The notes beneath the pieces are model-generated. The model ran no database searches, had not been told where the DNA came from, and worked only from the letters and a program-made list of their open reading frames with translations. DNA of 64,000 nucleotides, from the NCBI RefSeq assembly GCF_021412585.1, contig NZ_JAKCMI010000021.1, positions 248,001 through 312,000 of the forward strand, given 5' to 3'. Position numbers and translations under genes: made by a program. Shown here one piece after another: positions 25,252 to 35,505 of the stretch (positions are counted from its first letter, which is position 1; each line of letters starts with the position of its first letter). The stretch is from Halomonas alkalisoli (GTDB taxonomy: Bacteria; Pseudomonadota; Gammaproteobacteria; Pseudomonadales; Halomonadaceae).

Positions 25252-26298
25252 TCATAAGAGGCCCCTCAGCGCCCCTGCCCCTTCGGCGGGGGCGTTTTTC
25301 ACGATGCCGCGCAGGAGGCGGCCAAGCACGTCGGAGCCGGTAAGGATGCGCTTCTCATCGGCCCAGAGCAGGATGACATCCTCGTCGAGCACGTCATCCT
25401 GTCGATGGCTGGCATGGACCCGAAAGCGCCCGATGACCTCGCCCAAAGGCACGCTGGGGTCGCGTACGACGATGGGCCTATGGCAGTGGGCCAGCGGCGT
25501 GAAGGGATCGGGGTCGAACAGCGCCGCACGCAGGAACGCGTCGGTATCGATCACGAGCCGCGGCTCGCCGGCGGCGTCCACCACTACCGCGCGGCTCTTG
25601 CCGCTGACCTGCAGGGACCGCAGGAAATCGTCGTGGCGGGTTCGCTGGATCTCGGGAAAGATCGGCTTGTCGCCGTGGAAAGGCAGGACGACGATGCTGT
25701 CGGGGTCCAGCACCTCCCCCTCACGCCCCAGGGGCACATCGTCCAGCATGAGGAAGTTCATGGCACCGCGCCCCTCCACCCGGTCGATCTCGGTTTCGGT
25801 GGACTCCATGTGGAGCCGGATCAGCTGATGCAGGTCCCGCTCCCTGAAGAAGGGTATCGCTTCCGGCCCCAGCCAGCGGTCCAGCACCCAGGCGGTCGGA
25901 CGCGCCACCGGCCACAGCAGCAGCTGGTAGAAGCGCACCATCGGTGCCAGCAGGGAGGCCATGCGCAGCGCATGCCGGGAGAAGAACGCCTGGGGCAGGA
26001 TCTCGGCCCAGAGCGTGATCACCACCGTGGAGAACAGGAACGCCACCATGGCCCCCATCACCGAGCCGGAGAGCAGCGCCAGCAGCACATTGACCGCGAC
26101 ATTGCCCCAGAGGATGGTGACCAGCAGGAAGTTGGCATCCTGCCGCAGGCGATGTACCTGACGGGCCTGTCGATTGCCCTTGCGGGCCTCGAGCTCCAGC
26201 TCCAGCTTGTTGATCGAGAAGAAGGCCAGGTTCAGCCCCGAGAACATCGCCGACTGGGCCAGGCACAGTGCGATACCGATCCAGGTCAGCAGGGTCAT
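25252..26298 (-). CDS. CNNM/DUF21 family transporter-like protein
   Basis: A 348-residue protein with a DUF21 transmembrane domain (about 1-135; hydrophobic segments at 3-23, 60-80, 88-108 and 120-140), followed by a cytoplasmic region of CBS-pair type (about 175-335). The family (CorB/CorC, CNNM) handles magnesium or cobalt export; the AFFSINKLELEL motif after helix 1 is typical. There is no clear C-terminal CorC/HlyC domain, so it is the short form. Its last codons contain the hairpin of the convergent proVWX terminator. Confidence 0.8.
   Translation of the reverse strand: MTLLTWIGIALCLAQSAMFSGLNLAFFSINKLELELEARKGNRQARQVHRLRQDANFLLVTILWGNVAVNVLLALLSGSVMGAMVAFLFSTVVITLWAEILPQAFFSRHALRMASLLAPMVRFYQLLLWPVARPTAWVLDRWLGPEAIPFFRERDLHQLIRLHMESTETEIDRVEGRGAMNFLMLDDVPLGREGEVLDPDSIVVLPFHGDKPIFPEIQRTRHDDFLRSLQVSGKSRAVVVDAAGEPRLVIDTDAFLRAALFDPDPFTPLAHCHRPIVVRDPSVPLGEVIGRFRVHASHRQDDVLDEDVILLWADEKRILTGSDVLGRLLRGIVKNAPAEGAGALRGLL
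25270..25299 (+). terminator. Rho-independent terminator of proVWX
   Basis: Stem CGCCCCTGCC / GGCGGGGGCG (one T-G wobble) with a CCTTC loop, followed by five T residues. It lies 56 bases after the proX stop and inside the 3' end of the convergent CNNM gene. Confidence 0.85.
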
Positions 26299-26322
26299 CG
26301 GGGCGGGCCCTCGTTGTGAATG

Positions 26323-26868
26323 TCAGTCGACCTCGTAGCCGTGCTGCACGAGCCAGTCGCGCAGGAAGGCGATCTCCTCCTCCTGGGCCTCGATGACCTC
26401 GCGAGCCAGGTCGCGGATCGCCTGGTCCTCGCCGTGGAGCAGCACGACATTGGCCATGTCGATGGCACCCTGATGATGCGGGATCATCCCACGGGCGAAG
26501 TCGGCATCGGCATCGCCGGTGAAGTCGATCGACATGTCTTCATGCATGCGTCGATTGACCTCGTGATAGGCCTGCACGGCCTCATTGTCGGCATGCTCGT
26601 CTTCATCGTGCATCGCATGCTCATGATCGTGGCCGTTATCGTTGCCGTGGTGGGCCGGCTGCTCGTCACCCTCGAGCACATCATCGTCGGAGGCCTCGAC
26701 CTCGCCATCATCCCCTTGCGCTTCGGCCTGCCCGGACTCGGCCTGCTGGATCCGCTCCTGTGCCTGAGCCTCCTCTTCCCCGGCCATGACGGGTGCCGCC
26801 AGCAAGGCGCTCCCGGCCAGGATGACGGCCAGCGCCGAAAGGGGGCGTACTACCAGGGTGTGTGACAT
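26323..26868 (-). CDS. DUF305 family periplasmic protein, His/Asp-rich
   Basis: A 181-residue exported protein with a signal peptide (about 1-29, ending PVMAG). The middle (about 40-95) is very acidic and rich in histidine (HHGNDNGHDHEHAMHDEDEH), suggesting metal binding. The C-terminus carries DUF305 motifs: EVNRRMHEDM, FARGMIPHHQGAIDMA and LRDWLVQHG. DUF305 is a ferritin-like helical domain; relatives such as CopM bind copper or silver. It is a single gene with no copper operon near, so metal handling is inference. Confidence 0.85.
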   Translation of the reverse strand: MSHTLVVRPLSALAVILAGSALLAAPVMAGEEEAQAQERIQQAESGQAEAQGDDGEVEASDDDVLEGDEQPAHHGNDNGHDHEHAMHDEDEHADNEAVQAYHEVNRRMHEDMSIDFTGDADADFARGMIPHHQGAIDMANVVLLHGEDQAIRDLAREVIEAQEEEIAFLRDWLVQHGYEVD

Positions 26869-26975
26869 GGTGCTCTCCTATAACATGGGCAACACGGATA
26901 TCGTAAAGCCTTGGGCGGCGCACAGGTCAAATCCCTGTCGCTCCTTGGCCCATCAAACACGACACAGAGACTATC

Positions 26976-27437
26976 ATGGACTGGAATCCTGCCCTGATCT
27001 GGGTTGCCATCGCCCTGCTGCTGGGCCTGGCGGAGCTCTCTTCCGGGGGCCTTGTGCTATTGGCGCTGGCAGCGGCAGCCGTGTTGACGTCGGCACTGGC
27101 CGCCCTGGGGCTATCGCTTCCCTGGCAGTTGCTGGGGATGGGCGTTTTCTCGGGGCTGCTTGTGCCCTTGGCCGTCATGGTCATTCGCCCCTGGTTCTCG
27201 CCTCGCGGCGTCGCCTACGGCACCACCGGTACCGGCGTGGAGAAGGGGCATACCTACACGACACTCAGGCGTGATTTCGATGGCGCCAGCGGGGTCAAGG
27301 TCAACGGCGATTTCTACCGCCTGCGCGTCGATGAAACCGGCGAGACCGACCTACCCGAAGGTACCCTGGTCGTCTTCAAGCAGTTCGACGGCACCACGGC
27401 CATCGTCAGCCACTGCCAGAAGCACCAGAAGAAGTAG
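26976..27437 (+). CDS. NfeD-like membrane protein
   Basis: A 153-residue short NfeD protein: three hydrophobic segments (about 7-30, 32-50, 52-72) and a C-terminal OB-fold-like soluble domain (about 80-150; GVEKGHTYTT, VKVNGDFYRLRVD, LPEGTLVVF). Short NfeD proteins are paired with SPFH proteins in membrane microdomains; the next gene is such a protein, 107 bases away, in the same direction. Confidence 0.85.
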   Translation: MDWNPALIWVAIALLLGLAELSSGGLVLLALAAAAVLTSALAALGLSLPWQLLGMGVFSGLLVPLAVMVIRPWFSPRGVAYGTTGTGVEKGHTYTTLRRDFDGASGVKVNGDFYRLRVDETGETDLPEGTLVVFKQFDGTTAIVSHCQKHQKK

Positions 27438-27544
27438 GACGCGACGCTTCATTCACGCCACGTCCACCAAGAAACAATCCCCTCGAAGACCTTTCAACGC
27501 GTCATCACCAACACGCACTCGCCAAAGACAAGGAGCAGTACATC

Positions 27545-28600
27545 GTGAACATGGACCTTCCCTTCAGCCCCGGGCTGATACTCACCCTGATCATCGTCGT
27601 CATCGGCATCCTGATCATCGCCAAGGGGCTGGTGATCGTGCGCCAGTCCGAGGTGATGGTCATCGAGCGCCTGGGGTCGTTCAACCGGCTGCTGGAAAGC
27701 GGCATCAATATCATCATCCCCTTCATCGAGCAGCCCCGCGCCATCACCATGGTTCGCTATCGCAAGATGGGCGAGGACTATCACCCGATCACCAGCAGCG
27801 AAGTCCGTATCGATCGCCGTGAGACGGTGATGGATTTCCCGGGCCAGCCGGTGGTGACCACCGACAACGTCACGGTGAACATCAACGGCGCGCTCTACTA
27901 CCAGATCATCGATCCCAAGCGCGCCGTCTATGAAGTGGAGAACATGAGCCAGGCGGTGGAGGTGCTGGCCAAGACCACGCTGCGCTCGGTGGTCGGCAAG
28001 ATGGAACTCGACAAGCTGTTCGAGTCCCGTGCCGAGGTCAACAACGAGATCCAGGCCGCCATGGAAGAAGCCGCCTCCAAGTGGGGGGTGAAGATCTCGC
28101 GGGTCGAAGTGCAGGACATCGCCATGCCCGAAGAGGTGGAGTCCGCCATGCGCCTGCAGATGGCCGCCGAGCGCAAGCGCCGTGCCACCGTTACCGAAGC
28201 CGAGGGGGAGAAGTCCGCCGCCATCGCCATGGCCCAGGGCCAGCGCGAGTCGGCGATCCTCAACGCCCAGGGCGACAAGGAATCCGCCATCCTGCGCGCC
28301 CAGGGCGAACAGGAGTCGATCAAGCTGGTACTCAGCGCCATCGGCGACAGCGACGAGCACAAGCGCACCGTCGTGGGCTACCTGCTCGGCCAGAGCTACA
28401 TCAAGGGGCTGCCCAACATGGCCAAGAACGGCGAGCGGGTCTTCGTGCCCTACGAGTCCTCCGCCCTGCTCGGCTCCATGGGCATGTTCCGCGAGATGGC
28501 CGGTTCACCGGAAGACGCCGTCTCCCGGCATCTTCGGTCCAGCGACAACCAGAGCGGTCTGCGCGGCGGCATCGTCGGCGGAGGTGGCAGCGCCGCCTGA
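27545..28600 (+). CDS. qmcA: SPFH/stomatin-like membrane protease-associated protein
   Basis: A 351-residue SPFH protein of the QmcA/stomatin type. It has an N-terminal membrane anchor (about 7-30), an SPFH domain (IVRQSEVMVIERLG to EVQDIAMPE, about 35-205) and a coiled-coil region with AERKRRATVTEAEGEK and repeated AQG(E/D)(K/Q)ES motifs. Such proteins oligomerise at the inner membrane and modulate proteases such as FtsH. GTG 27545 is taken as start, because AAGGAG is nine bases upstream; ATG 27551 is an alternative. The NfeD gene before it supports the assignment. Confidence 0.9.
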   Translation: MNMDLPFSPGLILTLIIVVIGILIIAKGLVIVRQSEVMVIERLGSFNRLLESGINIIIPFIEQPRAITMVRYRKMGEDYHPITSSEVRIDRRETVMDFPGQPVVTTDNVTVNINGALYYQIIDPKRAVYEVENMSQAVEVLAKTTLRSVVGKMELDKLFESRAEVNNEIQAAMEEAASKWGVKISRVEVQDIAMPEEVESAMRLQMAAERKRRATVTEAEGEKSAAIAMAQGQRESAILNAQGDKESAILRAQGEQESIKLVLSAIGDSDEHKRTVVGYLLGQSYIKGLPNMAKNGERVFVPYESSALLGSMGMFREMAGSPEDAVSRHLRSSDNQSGLRGGIVGGGGSAA

Positions 28601-28700
28601 TCGAAGCGACACGCAGCACAGGGAGCGGGCCCACTGGCTGACGCCAGTCAGCCAAGCCGGCTCTCGCTGCGCCAGGCGCGATGCAGCACACGTGCAGGAC

Positions 28701-28758
28701 ATCCGGTGCCCGCCCCCGGCACCGGATATCCGAGCTTCTCCATCACATCCCTGTGATG
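28701..28758. repeat. Two hairpins upstream of the MalT-like gene
   Basis: First hairpin: ATCCGGTGCC / GGCACCGGAT (28701-28710 and 28718-28727). Second: CATCACA / TGTGATG (28741-28747 and 28752-28758). Neither is followed by a T-run. They lie in the 289-bp gap before the regulator, where no gene is seen, and could be a terminator remnant for qmcA or leader structure. Confidence 0.5.
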
Positions 28759-28889
28759 TCTCCCGTCTCTCCATGGCGTGCCACCACAGCGGCCACTACG
28801 ACCTTGGTCTCACTCTCCCCCACCCAGTGGCTCAGCTAGGCATACTGGCAGACCTGAAACGTTAAAGACTCCTCTGCTTCCGAGACGCC

Positions 28890-31595
28890 ATGCCGCTGCT
28901 CCAGGAAAAGCTCGCCCCGCCGCCGCTGCCACCCTGCGTGGTGGCGAGGCCGCGCCTCAACGACCGTTTCGCGCTCGACGAACGGGTGCGCCTGCTGGTG
29001 GTACAGGCGCCGCCGGGGTATGGCAAGAGCACCCTGGTGGCCGAGCGGCTGCCGGCCCTGGAGCAGCACGCCGCCTGGCTGCGCCTGGAGCGGCGCGACG
29101 ACACCCCGGCGCGCTTTTCCGCCTATTTCCATGCCGCGCTGGCACGGCTGCTGGACGATGCCGTCTCCCTGCCGGCCCTCGACGCGGCAGCCCCCCTCGC
29201 CCAGCAGTGCGAGGCGTGGCTGGCGGCGCTGCCCGAGGCGGTGTCACCTCGGCGACTGGTACTCGACGAGGTCGAGCATCTGCGCGACCCCGAGATCCTC
29301 GACGCCCTGCAGCTGTGGCTGCGCCACCAGCCGCGCTGGCTGACCCTGACGCTGATCTCGCGCACCCGCCCCGCCCTCGGCCTGGCAGCACTGCGTCTGC
29401 GCGGCGAGCTGGAGGAGATCGGCCTTGCCGAGCTGGCCTTCGACGTCGAGGAGGCACAGACCCTGTGCGCCGAGCAGCTCAGCTTTCCCCCCACCCGGGT
29501 CAGCCTGGAGCGGGCCCTGCGCCGCAGCGGCGGCTGGGTGATGGCGCTCACCTGGCTGGTCGAGCGCACCACCACCCGGGCCGGCTTCGACGCCCTGGTC
29601 GATCGCCTGAGTGGCGCCCATCCCGACTTCGTGGCCTGGTTCGACGACCTGCTCCACGAACACCTCGACGAGGAAGACCGCCGCCTGCTGCTGCAGCTCG
29701 GCGTGCTGGAGCGCTTCTCGCCGGCGCTGGTGGCCCGGCTGCTGGAAGGCGAGCGCCTGACCCAACGGCTTACTTCCCTGGAACAGGCCGGGCTGTTCAT
29801 CGAGGCGCTCGACCCACACGAGCAGTGGTACCGCTTCCAGCCGCTGTTCGCCGGCTACCTGCACCATCGCCGCCATGAGCTGAGTCTCGATAGCCAGCGC
29901 CAGCTGCACCGGCGAGCCAGTCAAGCCTGGCTGGCGCTGGGCGACCCGGCCATGGCACTGGGCCAGGCGACCCAGGCCGAGGCACCAAACGACCTGGCCG
30001 CGCTACTCACCTCCCATGGCCCGTCGCTGCTGGCCAACGGCCACGTGGCACGGCTGTCTCACGCACTACAGCAGCTCGGCGAGACGCGCATCGTCACCTC
30101 CCCCGAGCTGACCCTGCTCTACGGCTGGGTGACCCACGCCCAGTTCCAGTTCGACCTCACCGCCCGCGCCATCGGCTGGATCGAGGCCCAGCTGGATGCC
30201 CCTGACTGGCAGGCCCTGAGCGCCGAGTTCGCCACCCTGCGTGCCCAGCTGGCGATCAACCAGGGCGACGCCGAGCGCGCCGCACCGCTGGCCGAGCAGG
30301 CCCTGACGCTACCCGCCCGCTACCTGGCCTCAACGCCGGTGGCCGCCGCGGCGATCCTCACCGAGGCGCGCTTCGTGCTCGGCCACCTCGACGAGTCGCT
30401 GGCACGAATTCGCGAGGTGGAACGCGAGGCGGCACGCCTCGGCGACGCCCAGCTGCAGCTCTGGTCGCTGTGCCATCAGTCCGAGACCCTGGTCGCCCAG
30501 GGCCGACTGCAGGCCGCCTACGACGTCCAGGAGCGCGCCTTCGCCCACCTCGAGCAGAGTAGCCAGGCGCAGCTGCCGGTGGCGGAATTCCTCTACCGCA
30601 TCCGCAGCCAGCTGCTGTGGGAGTGGCACCGCCTCGACGACGCCGAGCAGGCGGCGCTGGCCGGCATCGCCGTGCTCGACAGCCAGGGCGAGCGCTGGAC
30701 CCTGCAATGCCATATCAGCCTCGCCAAGGTGGCCCAGAGCCGCGGCGACCAGGCCCAGTGCGCCGACCATATCCGCCGCCTGCGCAAGATTCTCGCCGAG
30801 GGTGACTACCACATCGACTGGGTGGCCAACGCCCACGCCACCCTGCTCGCCTGGTGGCAAGCGACCCACGACCTCGACGCCGTGGCACGCTGGCTGCAGG
30901 AAGCGCCCCCCGCCGAGCCGGAACGGGCCAGCAACCACTTCGCTCAGTGCAACGTGCGCAACCACGCCCGCGCCCTGACCCTGCTCGGCCGCTGCGACGA
31001 GGCCGAGGCGCTGCTCGAGCGGATCGAGGCCCAAACCGCCCGGCTCGGCCTGGTCACCGATGCCAACCGCAACCAGCTGTGCCTGACCGCCGTGGCCTGG
31101 CAGCGCGGCGACCGCAGCGCCGCCCTTGCGCACCTCCATCAGGCACTGACGCTCGCCTCGCGCACCGCCCTGACCGGCAGCTTCCTGCGCCTCGGCCCGC
31201 CGCTGGCCGAGCTGCTGCAGGCGCTGCTCGATGGCGGCGAGCTCGACGACCTTGCCCGCCAGCGCGCCACGCGGCTGATCGAACTGGCGTCACGCCAGCG
31301 CAACTTCGGCAGCGCCGTGAGGCTGATGCTCGACGAGGCGGTCATCGCCGATATCGTCGCCCGCCCCGACGTACCCGAGCTGATCCGCACCTCGCCGCTG
31401 ACCCGCCGCGAATGGCAGATCCTCGGCCTGATCCACGCCGGGCTTTCCAACGAGCAGATCGCCGAGCAGCTCTCGGTGGCGCCCACCACGGTCAAGACGC
31501 ATATCCGCAGCCTCTACCAGAAGCAGAACATCCGCCGCCGCGAGGAGGCCATCGCCCTGGCCGGCGAGCTGCTGGCACGCATCCAGGGCGACTAG
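28890..31595 (+). CDS. malT: MalT-like LuxR-family transcriptional activator (STAND ATPase)
   Basis: A 901-residue regulator with the length and layout of E. coli MalT (901). Walker A is PPGYGKST at 41-48, a Walker B-like VLDEVEHLRD follows near 126, then winged-helix and helical repeat (SUPR/TPR-like) domains. The C-terminal LuxR HTH (about 835-895) reads LTRREWQILGLIHAGLSNEQ then VAPTTVKTHIRSLYQK. MalT activates maltose genes when bound to ATP and maltotriose. It sits directly upstream of alpha-glucosidase-malK and shares the locus with malEFG, which supports the call; a related ligand is possible. Confidence 0.85.
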   Translation: MPLLQEKLAPPPLPPCVVARPRLNDRFALDERVRLLVVQAPPGYGKSTLVAERLPALEQHAAWLRLERRDDTPARFSAYFHAALARLLDDAVSLPALDAAAPLAQQCEAWLAALPEAVSPRRLVLDEVEHLRDPEILDALQLWLRHQPRWLTLTLISRTRPALGLAALRLRGELEEIGLAELAFDVEEAQTLCAEQLSFPPTRVSLERALRRSGGWVMALTWLVERTTTRAGFDALVDRLSGAHPDFVAWFDDLLHEHLDEEDRRLLLQLGVLERFSPALVARLLEGERLTQRLTSLEQAGLFIEALDPHEQWYRFQPLFAGYLHHRRHELSLDSQRQLHRRASQAWLALGDPAMALGQATQAEAPNDLAALLTSHGPSLLANGHVARLSHALQQLGETRIVTSPELTLLYGWVTHAQFQFDLTARAIGWIEAQLDAPDWQALSAEFATLRAQLAINQGDAERAAPLAEQALTLPARYLASTPVAAAAILTEARFVLGHLDESLARIREVEREAARLGDAQLQLWSLCHQSETLVAQGRLQAAYDVQERAFAHLEQSSQAQLPVAEFLYRIRSQLLWEWHRLDDAEQAALAGIAVLDSQGERWTLQCHISLAKVAQSRGDQAQCADHIRRLRKILAEGDYHIDWVANAHATLLAWWQATHDLDAVARWLQEAPPAEPERASNHFAQCNVRNHARALTLLGRCDEAEALLERIEAQTARLGLVTDANRNQLCLTAVAWQRGDRSAALAHLHQALTLASRTALTGSFLRLGPPLAELLQALLDGGELDDLARQRATRLIELASRQRNFGSAVRLMLDEAVIADIVARPDVPELIRTSPLTRREWQILGLIHAGLSNEQIAEQLSVAPTTVKTHIRSLYQKQNIRRREEAIALAGELLARIQGD

Positions 31596-31599
31596 CCCA

Positions 31600-31642
31600 C
31601 CTCCTCCCCCCCTCTACGCCGTCTCCTCCGCCACCGGGAGGA
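31600..31642. promoter_or_regulatory. Candidate MalT boxes upstream of alpha-glucosidase
   Basis: CCTCCTCCCC at 31600-31609 is, on the minus strand, GGGGAGGAGG, an exact match to the known MalT box GGGGA(G/T)GAGG. A second TCCTCC is at 31624-31629 and a forward GGAGGA at 31637-31642. They lie between the malT-like stop and the alpha-glucosidase start. The high GC content makes chance matches possible. Confidence 0.4.
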
Positions 31643-31716
31643 TTTCACCCACCCCCGCGCCGCGCACCATGGCCATGACGCCTATTCACCTCAAACACAA
31701 CAAGGAACATGCGCAC

Positions 31717-33365
31717 ATGGCACAGGCTTCTCGCTACATAGGCCCCCAGGGCGCCGACTGGTGGCGCGGCGCGGTGATCTACCAGATCTATCCACGCAGC
31801 TTCATGGACAGCCGCGGCGATGGCATCGGTGATCTGCAGGGGGTGATCGACCAGCTCGACTACATCGCCTCCCTGAACGTCGACGCCATCTGGCTGTCAC
31901 CCTTCTTCACCTCGCCGATGAAGGACTTCGGCTACGACATCAGCGACTATCGCGACGTCGACCCGATGTTCGGCAGCCTGGAGGACTTCGACCGCCTGGT
32001 GGAAGCGGCCCACGCCCGCGGCCTCAGGGTCACCATCGACCAGGTGCTGTCGCACAGCTCCGACCAGCACGCCTGGTTCAGCGAGAGCCGCGCCAGCCGC
32101 GACAATCCCAAGGCGGATTGGTACGTGTGGGCCGATGCCCGCGCCGACGGCTCGCCGCCCACCAACTGGCAGTCGGTGTTCGGCGGCTCCAGCTGGCAGT
32201 GGGACACGCGTCGCTGCCAGTACTACCTGCACAACTTCCTGGCCAGCCAGCCGGATCTCAACTTCCACAACCCGGCGGTGGTCGAGGCGATCCTCGGCGA
32301 GGTGCGCTTCTGGCTGGAGCGAGGCGTGGACGGCTTCCGCCTCGACGCGGTCAACTTCTGCACCCACGGCAAGCTCGAGGACAACCCGCCCCGCGAGGAC
32401 CTGGCAGAGGGCTTTCTCGGCTTGCGCCCCGACAACCCCTACGGCTTCCAGCGCCACCTTCACGACAAGACCCAGCCGGACAACCTGGCCTTCCTCGAGA
32501 AGCTGCGCGCGCTGCTCGACGAGTACCCCGGCACCACCAGCGTCGGCGAGGTCGGCGACGACGACTCGCTGCGGGTGATGGCCGAGTACACCCAGGGCGG
32601 CAAGCGGCTGCACATGGCCTACTCCTTCGACCTGCTCGGCGAGCGCCACGACCCGTCCTTCCTGCAGCACACCCTCACCGAAATGGAGCAGCGCATCGAT
32701 GACGGCTGGCCGTGCTGGGCGCTGGGCAACCACGACGTGGTGCGTCTCGCCACCCGCTGGCAGGCCGCCGACAATCCCGCCGCGCTGCGCCTCTACATGG
32801 CCTTCCTGCTCACCCAGCGCGGCAGCGTCTGCCTCTACCAGGGCGAGGAGCTGGGGCTGCCCGAGGCCCAGTTGAGCTTCGAACAGCTGGTCGACCCCGC
32901 CGGCATCACCTTCTGGCCGGCCTACAAGGGCCGCGACGGCTGCCGCACGCCTCAACCCTGGGTCGCCGATGCCCGGCACGCCGGCTTCAGCAGCGCCACA
33001 CCCTGGCTGCCGGTGCCCGTCGAGCACGCCAACCTGGCGGTTGACCGGCAGGATGACGACCCGGCCTCGCTGCTCAACGCCTACCGCGCCTTCCTGGCCT
33101 TCCGCCGCGGGCAGCCCGCGCTGGTCAAGGGCGACGTGCGCTACCATTCGCTGCAGGGCGAGGTGATGCGCTTCGAACGACGCTATCAGGGCGAACGCCT
33201 GCTGGTGGCCCTCAACTTCGCCGCCACTCCCTGCGAGGTCGCCGCCCCGGCCAGCGCCGAGCCACTGGCGGAAGCCCCGCCGCTGGTCAACGGCCGCTGG
33301 CAGAACGGCACCTTGACGCTACCCGCTTACGGCATTGCCATCGCGCGCTGCTCGGAGGACAACCC

Positions 33366-33378
<13 letters not shown>
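31717..33378 (+). CDS. GH13 alpha-glucosidase
   Basis: A 553-residue cytoplasmic glycoside hydrolase of family 13 that cleaves alpha-1,4-glucosidic bonds, like the well-studied Halomonas alpha-glucosidase. The barrel begins WWRGAVIYQIYPRSFMDS. The nucleophile is D210 (GFRLDAVNF), acid/base E278 (TSVGEVGD), and the transition-state aspartate D340 (GNHDVVR). A C-terminal beta domain (about 465-550) closes the protein. No signal peptide, so it acts on imported sugar. The start is ATG 31717, with AAGGA ten bases upstream; ATGs at 31669 and 31675 would add a few residues. malK overlaps its end by 13 bases. Confidence 0.92.
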
Positions 33379-34481
<1,103 letters not shown>

Positions 34482-34498
34482 GTGCCGCCAAACGCCAG

Positions 34499-34535
34499 CG
34501 CCCCGGCCTCATTGGAGAGGCCGGGGCGTTTTTTT
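34499..34535 (+). terminator. Rho-independent terminator after malK
   Basis: Stem CGCCCCGGCCT / AGGCCGGGGCG (34499-34509 and 34518-34528, 11 bp) followed by seven T residues. It ends the malT-alpha-glucosidase-malK unit. Confidence 0.93.
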
Positions 34536-34564
34536 CATTGCTGCCTTGCCAGACGACCAGAAAG

Positions 34565-34583
34565 CCCCGGTCAGTGACCGGGG
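34565..34583 (-). terminator. Hairpin after malG, probable terminator
   Basis: CCCCGGTCA-G-TGACCGGGG is a perfect palindrome 17 bases past the malG stop; read on the minus strand it is followed by CTTTCT, a weak T-run. Confidence 0.5.
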
Positions 34584-34599
34584 TGAGCCGTACTCATTG

Positions 34600-35490
34600 T
34601 CAGCCCTTGACGCCGCCGGCAGTCAAGCCGCCGATGATCCAGCGCTGACAGATCAGGAAGGCGACGGTGATGGGCAGGCCGGAGAGCACCGCGGCGGCGG
34701 CGAAGTTACCCCAGCGCTGGTTGTGGTCGGCCAGGTACTGCTGGGCACCCACGGCGAGCGTCAGCTTGTGCTCGTCGACCAGCAGCACCGAGGCCATGGG
34801 GTACTCCATGATGCTCATCACGAAGGCGAGGATGAATACCACCATCAGGATCGGCACCGACAGCGGCAGCAGGATGTAGCGGAACGCCTGCCAGGTGCTG
34901 GCGCCGTCGACCATGGCGGCCTCCTCCAGCGAGCCGTCGATGGACTCGAAGTAGCCCTTGATGGTCCAGATATGCAGCGCCACGGCGCCCAGCGAGGCGA
35001 CGATCAGCGCCCCGTGGGTGTTGATGCCAAGCCACGGCACCAGCTGGCCGAGGCGGTCGAACAGCGCGTAGAGCGCCACCAGCGAGAGCACCGCCGGGAA
35101 CATCTGGAAGATCAGCATGCCCTTGAGGAGCGGCGCCTTGCCCTTGAAGCGCATGCGCGCGAAGGCGTAGGCGCTGGTGGTGGCGAGCATCAGGATCAGC
35201 AGCGACGACACCACCGCCACCTTGATCGAGTTCCACAGCCACAGCAGTACCGGGAACGGCGGCTGGACCACGCTGCCGTCGGCACGCTCCCAGGGGATGC
35301 CCAGCGCCAGCGACCAGTGCTCCAGCGAGAAGCGTTCGGGGATCAGGCTGCCGGTGGCGAAGTTGCCCTCGCGAAACGAGATCGAGATCACCAGCAGCAG
35401 CGGAAAGACGATCAGCGAGACGAAGCCGATCAGGGCGAGATGCGCGCCCAGACGGCGGGCGCGGATCGAGCGGGGTTGAACCATGGCCAT
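34600..35490 (-). CDS. malG: Maltose ABC transporter permease MalG
   Basis: Inner-membrane permease of 296 residues, identical in length to E. coli MalG, with six helices. The coupling loop near residue 195 reads [20 protein letters not shown] (EAA---G motif), which docks with MalK. The C-terminus ends [10 protein letters not shown], as in MalG. It follows malF by 15 bases and belongs to the malE-malF-malG operon. Confidence 0.95.
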   Translation of the reverse strand: MAMVQPRSIRARRLGAHLALIGFVSLIVFPLLLVISISFREGNFATGSLIPERFSLEHWSLALGIPWERADGSVVQPPFPVLLWLWNSIKVAVVSSLLILMLATTSAYAFARMRFKGKAPLLKGMLIFQMFPAVLSLVALYALFDRLGQLVPWLGINTHGALIVASLGAVALHIWTIKGYFESIDGSLEEAAMVDGASTWQAFRYILLPLSVPILMVVFILAFVMSIMEYPMASVLLVDEHKLTLAVGAQQYLADHNQRWGNFAAAAVLSGLPITVAFLICQRWIIGGLTAGGVKG

Positions 35491-35505
35491 GACGGTTTCT
35501 CCTTA

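Noticed and set aside
26920..26955. T-arm-like sequence (ACAGG-TCAAATC-CCTGT) resembling the end of a tRNA
   Set aside because: One T of the loop is missing, there is no matching acceptor, D or anticodon arm, and no CCA at the right distance. Probably chance; at most a tRNA remnant.
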